Positions 9,588-18,620 of a stretch of DNA of 64,000 bases are shown piece by piece. The notes under the pieces are model-generated. The model was given only the letters and a program-made list of their open reading frames with translations. It was not told the origin of the DNA and searched no databases. The position numbers and the translations under genes were made by a program. This DNA is from Gemmatimonadaceae bacterium (GTDB taxonomy: Bacteria > Gemmatimonadota > Gemmatimonadetes > Gemmatimonadales > Gemmatimonadaceae): assembly GCA_035606695.1 (NCBI GenBank), contig DATNEW010000043.1:1-64000 (forward strand), written 5' to 3'. Each line of letters starts with the position of its first letter. The stretch's first letter is position 1.

Positions 9588-10354
9588 TTGAAATCAATCT
9601 GCTGCCTGGCGCGCGGCGCTCGAAGTCCGCGGCGCGGCAACCGATCAACTTCGGCGAGCTGGCCGCCGGCGTCTCCGGCCGCCTCAAGGACAAGGTGCTC
9701 ATCGGAACGATCGCGGCGGTCGTCGTCGCGCTCGCGGCGGTCGGTTATCTCTACTGGTCGCAGACCAGGCAAGAGGAAACGCTCACCGCGCGGCACGAGA
9801 AGGCGGTTCGCGACTCCACGCGGTATGCGAATTTCCTCAAGGACCGCTACAAGTCCGAGGCGGTTCGCGACACGCTCCTGCGCCAGGTGAACATCATCCG
9901 CGGCCTCGACGAGGATCGCTACGTGTGGCCGCACGTGATGGATGAAATCAGCCGTGCGCTGCCGCAGTACACGTGGCTGACGTTGATGTCCTTCGCGGGC
10001 ACGCCGCAGGGGCAGTCGAACGTCGTGATCACGCCGAAGACGCCGCAGGATACATCTGCCGCGGCGAAGAAGCTCAATCGGCCGCCCAAGCGCCTGGATA
10101 CGGAGATCCCGAAGGATCAGATCCAGGTGCGCCTCGTCGGCCGGACCGTCGACATCGAGGCGCTGACGCGCTTCATGAAAGATCTCGAATCGTCGCCGTT
10201 CCTGGCGAACGTGCTGCTGGACAAGTCCGGGCCGGCGCTCGACAACGGCAAGGAAGTCACGGAGTTTCAGTTGACGCTGAACTACACGCGCCCCGACACG
10301 ACCTTCATTCATCGGGTGCCGCTGGCGCTGACGGCCGCGGCGGGGAGCCGGTAA
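9584..10354 (+). CDS. pilN: Type IV pilus assembly protein PilN
   Basis: A 256-residue bitopic inner-membrane protein. It starts with MIEINLLPG, the conserved short motif that docks into PilM. One transmembrane helix (about 41-60, LIGTIAAVVVALAAVGYLYW) follows, then a periplasmic coiled coil and a ferredoxin-like domain. The start at 9584 is set by the INLLP motif and the ATGA overlap with pilM. It pairs with PilO to carry the connection to PilP and the secretin. Confidence 0.93.
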   Translation: MIEINLLPGARRSKSAARQPINFGELAAGVSGRLKDKVLIGTIAAVVVALAAVGYLYWSQTRQEETLTARHEKAVRDSTRYANFLKDRYKSEAVRDTLLRQVNIIRGLDEDRYVWPHVMDEISRALPQYTWLTLMSFAGTPQGQSNVVITPKTPQDTSAAAKKLNRPPKRLDTEIPKDQIQVRLVGRTVDIEALTRFMKDLESSPFLANVLLDKSGPALDNGKEVTEFQLTLNYTRPDTTFIHRVPLALTAAAGSR

Positions 10355-10356
10355 TC

Positions 10357-10974
10357 ATGGCGTTGCTTCCGCAGAACCCGCGCGATCAGCGCCTCGTCAT
10401 CGTCGCCATTCTCGCCGTCGGCCTGGCCGGCGTGTATCAGCAGTTGTACTGGACGCCCAAGCGCGACGATCTGCATCTGATCGAAGTGCGGCTCGACACA
10501 CTCGACTCGCTCAATAAAGTCGCGAAGCTCGAGGTGGCGAAGGGTACGGCCACCAAGATGAAGCAGGAAGCCGACGCGTATGCGCGCGAGCTGAACACGC
10601 TCCGCCATCTCGTGCCGACGTCCAACGAAGTGCCGCCGCTGCTCGAGTCGATCTCCAACGCCGCGCGCAGCGCCGGCCTCGAGCTCTCGGCCGTGGCGCC
10701 CGACGGTGTGATCCAGGGCGATCAATTCGATACGTATAAATACAAGATTGGCGTCGTCGGCCCGTACCATAAGGTCGGCGCGTTCCTCGCGAACATCGGT
10801 TCGCTGCCCCGCATTGTCGCGCCGATCAATCTCTCGCTCAATCCCACCTCGCGGACCGGCGAGCTCCGTCCGAAGCGGGACGAAGCGTTCCTCGACGCCA
10901 GTTTCGGTATCGAGACATACGTCGCGCACGGGCCCCCGCCGGGACCGACCGCCGCAAAGCCGGGGGCGCCATGA
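10357..10974 (+). CDS. pilO: Type IV pilus assembly protein PilO
   Basis: A 205-residue inner-membrane protein: short cytoplasmic tail, one transmembrane helix (about 14-32, LVIVAILAVGLAGVYQQLYW), a coiled coil (about 45-85) and a C-terminal ferredoxin-like domain with YKIGVVGPYHKVGAFLANIG, typical of PilO. It heterodimerises with PilN. It starts 2 bases after the pilN stop and overlaps pilP (ATGA). The C-terminus carries a Pro/Gly/Ala tail. Confidence 0.93.
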   Translation: MALLPQNPRDQRLVIVAILAVGLAGVYQQLYWTPKRDDLHLIEVRLDTLDSLNKVAKLEVAKGTATKMKQEADAYARELNTLRHLVPTSNEVPPLLESISNAARSAGLELSAVAPDGVIQGDQFDTYKYKIGVVGPYHKVGAFLANIGSLPRIVAPINLSLNPTSRTGELRPKRDEAFLDASFGIETYVAHGPPPGPTAAKPGAP

Positions 10975-11678
10975 TGCGTCCCACGATGCGTCCCACGATG
11001 CGCTGCATGAGACACGTCATGTCCGTTGCGATGCGTTCCGCCGTCGTCGCGCTCGCGCTCATCGCGTTGGCGCACCGCGCCGACGCGCAGGACCCCTTCA
11101 CCGCCGCGAAAAAGGCGGCGCAGAAGGCGGCGAATGCCGCGAGCGCGCACGTCGAAGCGGAGCAGCATCCCGAAGCGACGACGCCGCAAAAGGGCGCGGC
11201 CCAGAAGAATGCGCCGCAAGAGGCTGCACCGCAAAAGGCCGCACCGCAAAAGGCCGCACCGCCGGCCGCGCCTGGGCCGAAGGCGACGCCGTCGAGCACC
11301 AAGCCCGGGGCTCAGCTCAACGTCGCCAAGGCCGATACTATGACCATCCCGACGATCCTCTATCGCGAGGCGTACGAGTACAGTCGCGACGGTCGTCGAG
11401 ATCCGTTCGTGTCGCTGCTCACGACCAACGAGCTTCGGCCCGCGCTCAGCGATCTCAAGCTCAGCAACATCATTTACGACGCGTCTGGCCGCCACTCGGT
11501 GGCCATCATGCGGGATCTCACCAACAACACTCAGTATCGCGTGACGGCGGGGTCCGCGCTCGGCCGCATGCGCGTGACCGCCATTCACGTGCTGTCCGTC
11601 GTTTTCACGATCGAAGAATTCGGCACTTCGCGTCTAGACTCGCTGGTTCTGCGCGACACTACCAAGAGGGGAAGATGA
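10971..11678 (+). CDS. pilP: Type IV pilus assembly protein PilP-like
   Basis: A 235-residue periplasmic protein between pilO and pilQ. A signal peptide (VVALALIALAHRADAQ) is followed by an Ala/Lys/Gln/Pro-rich linker with a repeated APQKA unit (about 70-100) and a C-terminal domain with YSRDGRRDPFVSLL, the hallmark RDPF of PilP. It should bridge PilNO to the secretin. The first 12 codons are a duplicated MRPT unit from a 12-bp tandem repeat, so the true start may be a later ATG such as the one opening MRHVMSVAM. Unlike many PilP it has no lipobox. It overlaps pilQ by ATGA. Confidence 0.87.
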   Translation: MMRPTMRPTMRCMRHVMSVAMRSAVVALALIALAHRADAQDPFTAAKKAAQKAANAASAHVEAEQHPEATTPQKGAAQKNAPQEAAPQKAAPQKAAPPAAPGPKATPSSTKPGAQLNVAKADTMTIPTILYREAYEYSRDGRRDPFVSLLTTNELRPALSDLKLSNIIYDASGRHSVAIMRDLTNNTQYRVTAGSALGRMRVTAIHVLSVVFTIEEFGTSRLDSLVLRDTTKRGR

Positions 11679-13762
11679 ACTCACTCCGGACGCTGGCGCC
11701 CGCCGTGCGAACGGCTTTGCTGGTCGCGTTCGGCGCGCTCGCGGGTCGTCCCGCCGCGGCGGCTGCGCTCTCGACGCCGAATGATGCGACCGTCGTGTCG
11801 CTGAGCGTCGTCCCGGCCGCCGGCCGCGCGGACGTCGTCGTGCGCGTCGATGGTTCGGTCACGCTCAAGCACTTCACGCTGTCGAAGCCCGACAAGATCG
11901 TCGTCGATCTCACCGGGGCGACGCTTGGCCTTCCCGCGGGCGATTCATACGATGGTGTGGCGCGCGGCGGTATCACCCGGGTGCGCTACTCGCAATTCAC
12001 GAAGACGGTCGTTCGCATCGTTCTCACGCTCGATGCGCCGCACGCCTACGACGTCACCCAGGAAGACGGCGAAGTGCACGTGCGCGTCGACGGCGCGGCC
12101 GAAAAGTTTGCGCCATGGACTGTCGGTGCAGCCGCCGCCGGCGATGCGACCGATGCGCGCGATGTTCACGATGCTCACGATGCTCACGAGGCCGCGCGCG
12201 TGATGCCGCGCGAATCTGCGGCGTCGTTCGAGAACGTGGCTGCCCGGCACCCAGCGTCCAGCGCCCAACGCTCAACGTCCGACGCCGAGCACGACCTCGC
12301 CGCACGCCCGACGCAGACTGCGCAGCAGCGCAGCCAGGAACCGTGTATTACCGCGAACTTCGAGGCGAACACCATCGCCGACGTCCTCGCGGCGTTCTCG
12401 GCCTTCACGGGCCGTACGATCCTCCCCTCGAAGAACGTGTCGGGAACGATCACCGCGAATATCATCTGCCAGCCCTGGGACGTCGCGCTCAAGGCGATCA
12501 TGAACGCCAACGGCTATGACGTCACCGTCAATCCGCAGGGCATCATCATCGTCGATACGTTCGAGAACATCGCGTCGCGGCAGCAGACCACCCAGGCGCT
12601 CATTCCGCTGAACACGCGCAACGTGCGCCTCAACTACGCACGCGCGAACTCGGTCGCACAGGCCGTCACCGTGCGGCTCACGCGTACGTGTCCGACCGTC
12701 CAGACGGTATCGCAGCAAGCACCGCCGCTCACCGCGCAGAATTTGCCCAACGGGCCGATTCAGCCGACGGCGGGCCAGCCGACCGCCATGCAGGTGCAGC
12801 AGCAGCCGCAAGTCGGCGTCATGATGAACCTGCAATGCCCGACGCGCGGCGCCGTCACGGCCGACACGATCACGAACAGCATCAGCATCACCGACGTGCC
12901 GTCCGCGCTCGATGACCTCGAGGCGTACGCGCACAGCCTCGATGTGCGGCAGCCGCAGGTGAACATCAAGGCGAAGATCATTCTCGTCGATCGCAGCACG
13001 CTCGAAGGCCTGGGCCTTCGCTACGACTTGGGCTCACAGCAGCAGTTCTTCAACGACATCGTGCCGCGCCTCGACTCGGCGGGCAATCCCTTGACCACGG
13101 CCGGCCAGATCTTGCTGGGTGGCAACACCGTGTCGGCGATCGCGAACGCCACGGCGCGTGTGCCGGGCGCCGCGCTGCAGCTCGTGTACTCGACGGCGAT
13201 GGGCAACTTCGACTTCACGACGTTCCTCGAAGCGCTGCAGACGAACACGCTGCTCGACGTGCAGGCGGAGCCGAGCGCGACGGTCCTGAACAATCGGACG
13301 GCGAGCCTCGTTGCCGGTACGACGGTGCCGGTGCGCATCATCGACGCCGGTTCGGCGGCGGGCAACACGAGCAACGCGCCGCGCGCCACCGTGCAGATGC
13401 AGCAGGTCGGCATCATCCTCACGGTGACGCCGCAGATCACGAACAACCGCCAGATCCAGATGCGCGTCCACGTCGAGAACTCGGACGTGCAGTTCCAGAC
13501 CAGCGACGTCGGCGCGGTCTTCCCGACGCAGAAAGTCGACAACGAGATGTTGGTCGCCGACGGCGAGACGATGGTGGTCGGCGGTCTCACGCAGACCACC
13601 GTCAACGTCACGCGCACCGGTCTGCCGATTCTCGTGGATCTGCCGATCATCGGACATCTGTTCGGTGTGACCAACCGCACGGAGACCAAGCGCGATCTGC
13701 TCATCTTGATCACGCCGCACATCATCGACGAAGGCCAAGCGTTCGATACCGGGCACCCGTAA
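11675..13762 (+). CDS. pilQ: Type IV pilus secretin PilQ
   Basis: A 695-residue outer-membrane secretin through which the pilus exits. Order: signal peptide; an AMIN domain (about 35-145, DKIVVDLTGATLGLP) that binds peptidoglycan; a low-complexity linker (about 150-215); an STN-like domain (about 222-290, with TGRTILPSKNVSGTITANI); an N1/KH-like part; and the C-terminal secretin domain (VQAEPSATVLNNRTASLVAG and PILVDLPIIGHLFG). The start at 11675 follows from the ATGA overlap and a proper signal sequence. The linker contains two short tandem repeats (12161-12190 and 12250-12284) related to intergenic repeats elsewhere in the window. Confidence 0.95.
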   Translation: MNSLRTLAPAVRTALLVAFGALAGRPAAAAALSTPNDATVVSLSVVPAAGRADVVVRVDGSVTLKHFTLSKPDKIVVDLTGATLGLPAGDSYDGVARGGITRVRYSQFTKTVVRIVLTLDAPHAYDVTQEDGEVHVRVDGAAEKFAPWTVGAAAAGDATDARDVHDAHDAHEAARVMPRESAASFENVAARHPASSAQRSTSDAEHDLAARPTQTAQQRSQEPCITANFEANTIADVLAAFSAFTGRTILPSKNVSGTITANIICQPWDVALKAIMNANGYDVTVNPQGIIIVDTFENIASRQQTTQALIPLNTRNVRLNYARANSVAQAVTVRLTRTCPTVQTVSQQAPPLTAQNLPNGPIQPTAGQPTAMQVQQQPQVGVMMNLQCPTRGAVTADTITNSISITDVPSALDDLEAYAHSLDVRQPQVNIKAKIILVDRSTLEGLGLRYDLGSQQQFFNDIVPRLDSAGNPLTTAGQILLGGNTVSAIANATARVPGAALQLVYSTAMGNFDFTTFLEALQTNTLLDVQAEPSATVLNNRTASLVAGTTVPVRIIDAGSAAGNTSNAPRATVQMQQVGIILTVTPQITNNRQIQMRVHVENSDVQFQTSDVGAVFPTQKVDNEMLVADGETMVVGGLTQTTVNVTRTGLPILVDLPIIGHLFGVTNRTETKRDLLILITPHIIDEGQAFDTGHP
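12161..12190. repeat. 9-bp tandem repeat inside pilQ linker
   Basis: Three near-copies of GATGCTCAC in frame, encoding the DVHDAHDAHE stretch (about residues 163-172). Confidence 0.7.
12250..12284. repeat. 7-bp tandem repeat inside pilQ linker
   Basis: Five degenerate CCCANCG heptamers (CCCAGCG, TCCAGCG, CCCAACG, CTCAACG, TCCGACG) in coding sequence at about residues 192-203. The unit is the same as in the intergenic array at 34976-35032. Confidence 0.65.
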
Positions 13763-13795
13763 CGCCCGCACGCGAACCATCTGGAGTCTTGTGAC

Positions 13796-16351
13796 ATGAA
13801 GCATTCCCACGTCCTATTCGCCCGCCTCTTCCTTCTCGGCGCCGCCATCGCGGTCGTCGCGAGCTGCGACTCGAGCTTGCCGACGGCGGGCTCGATGACG
13901 TCGCCCGGCACCGGCACGCGCACGACGCCGAGCACGAATACGAAGAACTCGAAAGCGCCGACGATCACGATCGATTCGCCGACCGTCGGGACGCTCGTCA
14001 ATATCGGCGATTCCATTCTCGTCACGGTTCGGCTGCATGACGACCTCGCGCTGCGGAACGCGTCGATCATCGGTGTGACGCAGGCGGGCAGCATCGATCT
14101 CGGTACGTTCACGCAGACGCCGCGGTACCGGTTGATCCAGATTCCTCCGGCAGGATCCTTCCGTCCCGGACTGAAAGACACGACGATCCGGCGCTATCTC
14201 CAGCCGATCGATCAGAAGGACACGACACTCGACAGCCTCGTCATCATCGTCACGGCGACGGACAGCGTGGCGCTGGCCGATACCGCGCAGGTGCGTGTGA
14301 ATCTCGTGTCGGGCCCGAAGGTCGACATCGTCTCGCCGACGCCGGGCGACAGCATTCCGGCCGGTACGGGGCTGAGCGTTGCGGCGCGTGCGCAGCATCC
14401 GGATGGTATCAATCGCATCGACATTCGCGTGCGCGGCGAATCGACGTGGCCCACGAAGCTCGACACGACGTTGACGCAAGTCTTCACCGCCGCGCCGCGC
14501 GACATCACGTTCCAGGGCGTCGTTCGCATTCCAGCGGACGCGCCCATTCGAAGCCGCATCACCGTCAGCGCGACGGCGGTCGACGTGAATCGCCAGCAGG
14601 GCGGCTCGTCGCCGGTCGTCGCGTTCGTACGCAGCACCGGCGTTTCGGTGCCGCGCGTGACGCAGGTCGTGCCGATCAAGAGTGAATTCACCGATTCGGT
14701 GACCGTCACGGCGACCGGCGATGGCATCGCCGCGGTCGGCATCATCATTCGCGACAGCACCAACGCCGTCATTCAGGCGGATACGGTGAATCTGCCGCCG
14801 CCGTTCAACGCCAACGTGAAGCAGACGGTGGCACTCAACCTGCCGCCCACGCAGCAGGGCAAGAAGCTCGGCATCACGGCCTTCGCGATCGATCAAGCCG
14901 GCCGCGTCGGATTCGCGGTCCCCGTCACCAAGGGCTCGTCGGAAGGGAACATCGCGAACGCGCGCGTCGATTCCACGCTCGTCGTGTACGGCCGCACGTT
15001 CGCGCTGCCTCGCCAGGGCACGATCGGCGACGTCGCGGTCGATCAGGCGCGCGGCAACGTGTTCCTCTCGAACACCGACTTCAACTTGCTCGAAGTCTGG
15101 CAGAGTCCCAACAAGGCGTTCTCGCCGACGGGCATTCCGGTTGGATCGCTGCCGTGGGGACTGTTCGTGTCGAACAATCCCGACACGCTGCTCGTCGCCA
15201 ACTCGGGCGGCACCAACATCAGCCGCGTGTTCATCGGCGGCACGAACGTCTCGGCGCTGCACGAGGATCTCGCGAACCGCATTCTGACTCGTAACACCTA
15301 CGTGTTCACGGTCACGGTCATCAAGGACGAGAACACGGGCAAAATCCGTCTGACCGTCGACGGACCGTTCAGCTACTCCGACCGTCCGCAATACATCGCG
15401 CAGTCGCGCGGCGGCCGCATCTTCTACTCGACGCGGCCGACACCCACGGCGCCGGCCGGCACGATTCGCTGGCTCGATCCCTCGCTACCGGTGCCGGATC
15501 CGCGACAGATCTGGCAGTACGGAACGCTCATCAAGGGCACGCAGCAGATCTACGCGCTGTTCAACGTCGACTCTGTTGCGGTCGGCGCCGCGCTCGCGAC
15601 GTCGCCGAATTCCGATACGCTCTTCATGTGGGATCACCCGTACGGCCAGCGCAGCGGAACGATCTTCGTTCAGGACTCGATCCCGGTCAACGCGGTCGCC
15701 CAAGCCGTCGCGGGCGGCAGTGATGCCGAAGCCGTGTTGCGTCTCGACGTCACGAGCTTGAATCTCACCGACACGACCTTTGCCGCGGCGAGCGGAAACC
15801 GGAACTGGGTGGCGTTCGGTGAGGGCCACACCACGGGCGCGGGCCGCGTGATCATGGTCGCCGACTCCGTGGGGAAGGTGCCGCAGTTCTTCTCGCCCGT
15901 GGTGACGATCAGCGATCTCACGGACAACGCGTCGGAAAAGGTGTTCGGTGTCGCGTTGGACAAGAGCGGCGGTACGGTCGCGTCGCACGGCGCGCAATCG
16001 TACTTCGCGGCCGTCGAAGATCCGTTCCACTTGCGCTTGCAAGGCAAGTACGATTCGGCGGATGACGGTGCGGGTATCGCCTTCCATCCGGATGCCGACG
16101 GCACGCTGACGCCACAGAGCAAGCGCATTGCGTTTGCGGCGGCGGCGAGTGGCTCGATCGAAGTGATGGACATGGCGTATTACATCAATCGCGCGCGGCT
16201 GCCGCTGAAGAACGCGATCTACGGCCCGTTGCGCGCGTCGCTGCCCATGCCGGGCGATCCGCCGTCGGTGATCATGAAGTTGTTCGCGCTGAGCCAGGCC
16301 GGTTTGGTCGTGATCGATCTGACGGCGAACGATATCAAGCCGGGCCCGTAA
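13796..16351 (+). CDS. Large Ig-like/beta-propeller surface lipoprotein, unknown function
   Basis: An 851-residue lipoprotein: the signal ends in VASC (Cys about 24), then a Ser/Thr/Pro/Gly linker. The first half has Ig-like repeats (segments such as DSPTVGTLVNIGDSILVTV and VSPTPGDSIPAG). The second half has propeller-like strands (GTIGDVAVDQARGNVFLSNT, then LPWGLFVSNNPDTLLVAN). It starts 33 bases after pilQ with no terminator between and could be cotranscribed, suggesting an outer-surface role linked to the pilus. This is inference from position only. No catalytic motif was seen. Confidence 0.75.
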   Translation: MKHSHVLFARLFLLGAAIAVVASCDSSLPTAGSMTSPGTGTRTTPSTNTKNSKAPTITIDSPTVGTLVNIGDSILVTVRLHDDLALRNASIIGVTQAGSIDLGTFTQTPRYRLIQIPPAGSFRPGLKDTTIRRYLQPIDQKDTTLDSLVIIVTATDSVALADTAQVRVNLVSGPKVDIVSPTPGDSIPAGTGLSVAARAQHPDGINRIDIRVRGESTWPTKLDTTLTQVFTAAPRDITFQGVVRIPADAPIRSRITVSATAVDVNRQQGGSSPVVAFVRSTGVSVPRVTQVVPIKSEFTDSVTVTATGDGIAAVGIIIRDSTNAVIQADTVNLPPPFNANVKQTVALNLPPTQQGKKLGITAFAIDQAGRVGFAVPVTKGSSEGNIANARVDSTLVVYGRTFALPRQGTIGDVAVDQARGNVFLSNTDFNLLEVWQSPNKAFSPTGIPVGSLPWGLFVSNNPDTLLVANSGGTNISRVFIGGTNVSALHEDLANRILTRNTYVFTVTVIKDENTGKIRLTVDGPFSYSDRPQYIAQSRGGRIFYSTRPTPTAPAGTIRWLDPSLPVPDPRQIWQYGTLIKGTQQIYALFNVDSVAVGAALATSPNSDTLFMWDHPYGQRSGTIFVQDSIPVNAVAQAVAGGSDAEAVLRLDVTSLNLTDTTFAAASGNRNWVAFGEGHTTGAGRVIMVADSVGKVPQFFSPVVTISDLTDNASEKVFGVALDKSGGTVASHGAQSYFAAVEDPFHLRLQGKYDSADDGAGIAFHPDADGTLTPQSKRIAFAAAASGSIEVMDMAYYINRARLPLKNAIYGPLRASLPMPGDPPSVIMKLFALSQAGLVVIDLTANDIKPGP

Positions 16352-16388
16352 GAAGGCCAGGCGGCGCGGCTCTTCAGCCGCAGGGGAC

Positions 16389-16409
16389 GGCGCGGCCTTC
16401 GGCCGCGCC
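16389..16409. terminator. GC-rich hairpin between lipoprotein gene and aroC
   Basis: GGCGCGGCC and GGCCGCGCC pair perfectly around TTC. There is no T-run, so it may be a Rho-dependent or pausing signal rather than an intrinsic terminator. Confidence 0.5.
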
Positions 16410-16428
16410 GGCCAGCTATCTTCTGCGA

Positions 16429-17622
16429 ATGCCATTACGCTTTTCGACCGCAGGGGAATCGCACGGCCCCGCGTTGGTCTCTCTCCTCGAGGGCATGCCG
16501 GCCGGCCTGCACCTGCTGTCCTCGCACGTCGACACCGAGCTCGCACGGCGACAGCAGGGCTACGGCCGCGGACGTCGCATGCAGATCGAGAAAGACGCCA
16601 TCGAGTTTCTCTCTGGCGTCCGCGCCGGGCAGACGCTCGGATCACCGATCGCGATGCTCATTCACAATCGCGACTGGAAGAACTGGCAGGAGATCATGGA
16701 CCCCGCGCCGCGCGAAGGCGATCCCGATCCGCGCAAACGCGCCGTCACGCGCGTGCGGCCCGGCCACGCCGATCTCACCGGCTTGCTCAAGTACGATCGT
16801 GACGACGCGCGCGACATTCTCGAGCGTGCGTCGGCGCGCGAAACCACCGCGCGCGTCGCGGCCGCCGCGGTCTGTAAGAGATTTCTCAACGAGTTCGGCG
16901 TGCGCATCGGCAGCCATCTCGTGCACCTGGGCGGCATCGATGCGCAGCGGCCCGATCCCATGCCCGACGATCTCAACGCCGCGTCGGATGCGTCGCCGCT
17001 GCGTACGCTCGATCGCGACGCGGAGCAACGCATGATCGCGCACATCGACGAGATCAAGCGCGCCGGCAACACCCTCGGCGGCGTCTGCGAGGTCGTTGCC
17101 GATGGACTCCCCGTTGGCCTGGGGTCGCACGTGTCGTGGGATCGCAAGCTCGACGGCCGCATCGCCGCCGCGATCATGTCGATCCCCGCGGTGAAGGGCG
17201 TCGAGATCGGCATGGGCTTTCAGGCCGCGCGCGTCACCGGCGCGGACGTGCATGACGAAATCGAGATGGCGCACGGCAACACGCGCACCGGTCACGTACG
17301 CCGCAAGACGAATCGCGCCGGAGGGCTCGAAGGTGGGATGACGACCGGCGAGCCGCTCGTCGTGCGCGTCGCGATGAAACCGATCAGCACCCTCATGCGC
17401 CCGCTCGCGACAGTCGATGTCGCGACCGGGGAGGCCGCGTCAGCCGTGGCCGAGCGCAGCGATGTGACGGCGGTGCCGGCCATGGGAGTCATTGCCGAGG
17501 CGATGTTGGCGTTCGTGCTCGCCGATGCGTTCCTCGAGAAGTTCGGTGGCGACGCAGTCTCCGAAACCAAGCGCAATCATGACGCCTACCTTTCGCACCT
17601 CGAAGCCCGACTCGGCGGCTGA
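16429..17622 (+). CDS. aroC: Chorismate synthase
   Basis: A 397-residue enzyme converting 5-enolpyruvylshikimate 3-phosphate to chorismate with reduced FMN, the last step of the shikimate pathway. Conserved segments: FSTAGESHGPALVSLLEGMP at the N-terminus, GYGRGRRMQIEKD, RPGHADLTGLLKYD, ASARETTARVA, and near the C-terminus RAGGLEGGMTTGEP. The length fits the longer AroC form (about 390-400) of Gram-positives and relatives. No Shine-Dalgarno is visible before the ATG. It overlaps aroK by 44 bases. Confidence 0.97.
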   Translation: MPLRFSTAGESHGPALVSLLEGMPAGLHLLSSHVDTELARRQQGYGRGRRMQIEKDAIEFLSGVRAGQTLGSPIAMLIHNRDWKNWQEIMDPAPREGDPDPRKRAVTRVRPGHADLTGLLKYDRDDARDILERASARETTARVAAAAVCKRFLNEFGVRIGSHLVHLGGIDAQRPDPMPDDLNAASDASPLRTLDRDAEQRMIAHIDEIKRAGNTLGGVCEVVADGLPVGLGSHVSWDRKLDGRIAAAIMSIPAVKGVEIGMGFQAARVTGADVHDEIEMAHGNTRTGHVRRKTNRAGGLEGGMTTGEPLVVRVAMKPISTLMRPLATVDVATGEAASAVAERSDVTAVPAMGVIAEAMLAFVLADAFLEKFGGDAVSETKRNHDAYLSHLEARLGG

Positions 17623-18148
17623 TCCGTCGAGACCGCATCTCATTCTCGTCGGCCTTCCCGGATCGGGAAAAACGACGGTAGGGCAGGCGGTAGCCGCCGC
17701 AACCGGTCGCACCTTCCTGGACATCGACCAGGAGATCGAGCGCCGCGAAGGGCGGTCGATCGGGCAGATCTTCGGCGAGAAGGGCGAGCCCTACTTCCGC
17801 CGCAAAGAGCGCGAAATCACCGAGGAGCTGACCTACTTCGGCAACATGATCGTGTCGCCGGGTGGGGGCTGGATTGCCAACTCCGATGTCGTTTCGATCG
17901 TGAGGCCGCCGGCCCAGTTGGTCTATCTTCGGGTGACGCCGGAGAGCGCCCTCAAACGATTGGGTCCAATGCGTGCGATGCGCCCGCTGCTGTCTCGGCC
18001 CGATCCGCTTACCGAGCTCAAGCGTCTGTTTGAGGCTCGCCGAGCGGCGTATGAGTCGGCAGATCATGTAGTTAGCACGGAACTCTTTGACCTGCAAAGG
18101 GTTATACAAAAAGTCACCGAGCTTGCTACGGCGGGCTTGCATCCATAG
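17579..18148 (+). CDS. aroK: Shikimate kinase
   Basis: A 189-residue kinase phosphorylating shikimate at the 3-hydroxyl. The P-loop GLPGSGKTTVG follows a short N-terminal extension. DIDQEIERREGRSIGQIF (shikimate-binding Asp), FRRKEREI and SPGGGWI (GGG motif) are all present, then the RPLL lid. ATG at 17579 lies inside the end of aroC and is the first plausible start before the P-loop; an alternative upstream frame has non-coding character. Coupling to aroC places two shikimate-pathway enzymes in one unit, downstream of pilQ, a variation on the known pilMNOPQ-aroK order. Confidence 0.92.
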   Translation: MTPTFRTSKPDSAADPSRPHLILVGLPGSGKTTVGQAVAAATGRTFLDIDQEIERREGRSIGQIFGEKGEPYFRRKEREITEELTYFGNMIVSPGGGWIANSDVVSIVRPPAQLVYLRVTPESALKRLGPMRAMRPLLSRPDPLTELKRLFEARRAAYESADHVVSTELFDLQRVIQKVTELATAGLHP

Positions 18149-18310
18149 CTTAGCGTTCAAGACGGTCGTTCCGGCCTCGGACTTCGGTCCAAGGGCGCGA
18201 ATCGGCCGCCGACGCCAGACTGGCAATGGCAGGATTCGACAGGGAGAGGATCGATGCGATATGCATCGTTATTCCTCCCTTTCTTGCTTCTTACTGGGCT
18301 CGGGCGTCAA

Positions 18311-18337
18311 GTCACAGAAGTCACAGAAGTCACGAAG
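18311..18337. repeat. 9-bp tandem repeat upstream of smg-like gene
   Basis: GTCACAGAA twice followed by GTCACGAAG, ending 18 bases before the ATG of the Smg-like gene. Confidence 0.75.
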
Positions 18338-18354
18338 GTGCAGCGACGATACTC

Positions 18355-18591
18355 ATGACGTTTCGCGTATTAGGCCCGCACGAGCGCGGCCGTTTCGCCC
18401 CGGAAGCCTGGGGACATTTGCTGGCGTTGAGCGGTTCGGGCTCGCTGAATGCGGCGGAGCTCGAGCACATCATAGAACGAGCACTCATTCAGATCGACGG
18501 ACGCATTGCGTTGGACGACCTGCGCTCTCTTATGGAAGGGGCCGGGTATGGTGAGCAGGGCGACGCCGATCAACCACAGACGGTACACTGA
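18355..18591 (+). CDS. smg: Short Smg/DUF494-like protein
   Basis: A 78-residue protein starting MTFRVLGPHERGRF. The pattern RFAPEAWGHLLALSGSGSL, then AAELEHIIERAL and ALDDLRSLM, resembles the C-terminal half of Smg (DUF494), whose gene is often near dprA and topA. Here topA follows 29 bases downstream. The full-length family is about 150 residues, so this is a reduced form or an incomplete match. Function is not known. 9-bp tandem repeats flank the gene on both sides. Confidence 0.55.
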   Translation: MTFRVLGPHERGRFAPEAWGHLLALSGSGSLNAAELEHIIERALIQIDGRIALDDLRSLMEGAGYGEQGDADQPQTVH

Positions 18592-18619
18592 GTACACCGA
18601 GTACACCGAGTAAACCGAG
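18590..18619. repeat. 9-bp tandem repeat between smg-like gene and topA
   Basis: Three copies of GAGTACACC (the third is GAGTAAACC), ending at the topA start codon. They occupy the place of its ribosome-binding site. Confidence 0.8.
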
Positions 18620-18620
18620 C

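Noticed and set aside
13814-15391. 525-codon minus-strand frame in the lipoprotein gene
   Set aside because: Shadow frame rich in Arg/Asp with no family pattern.
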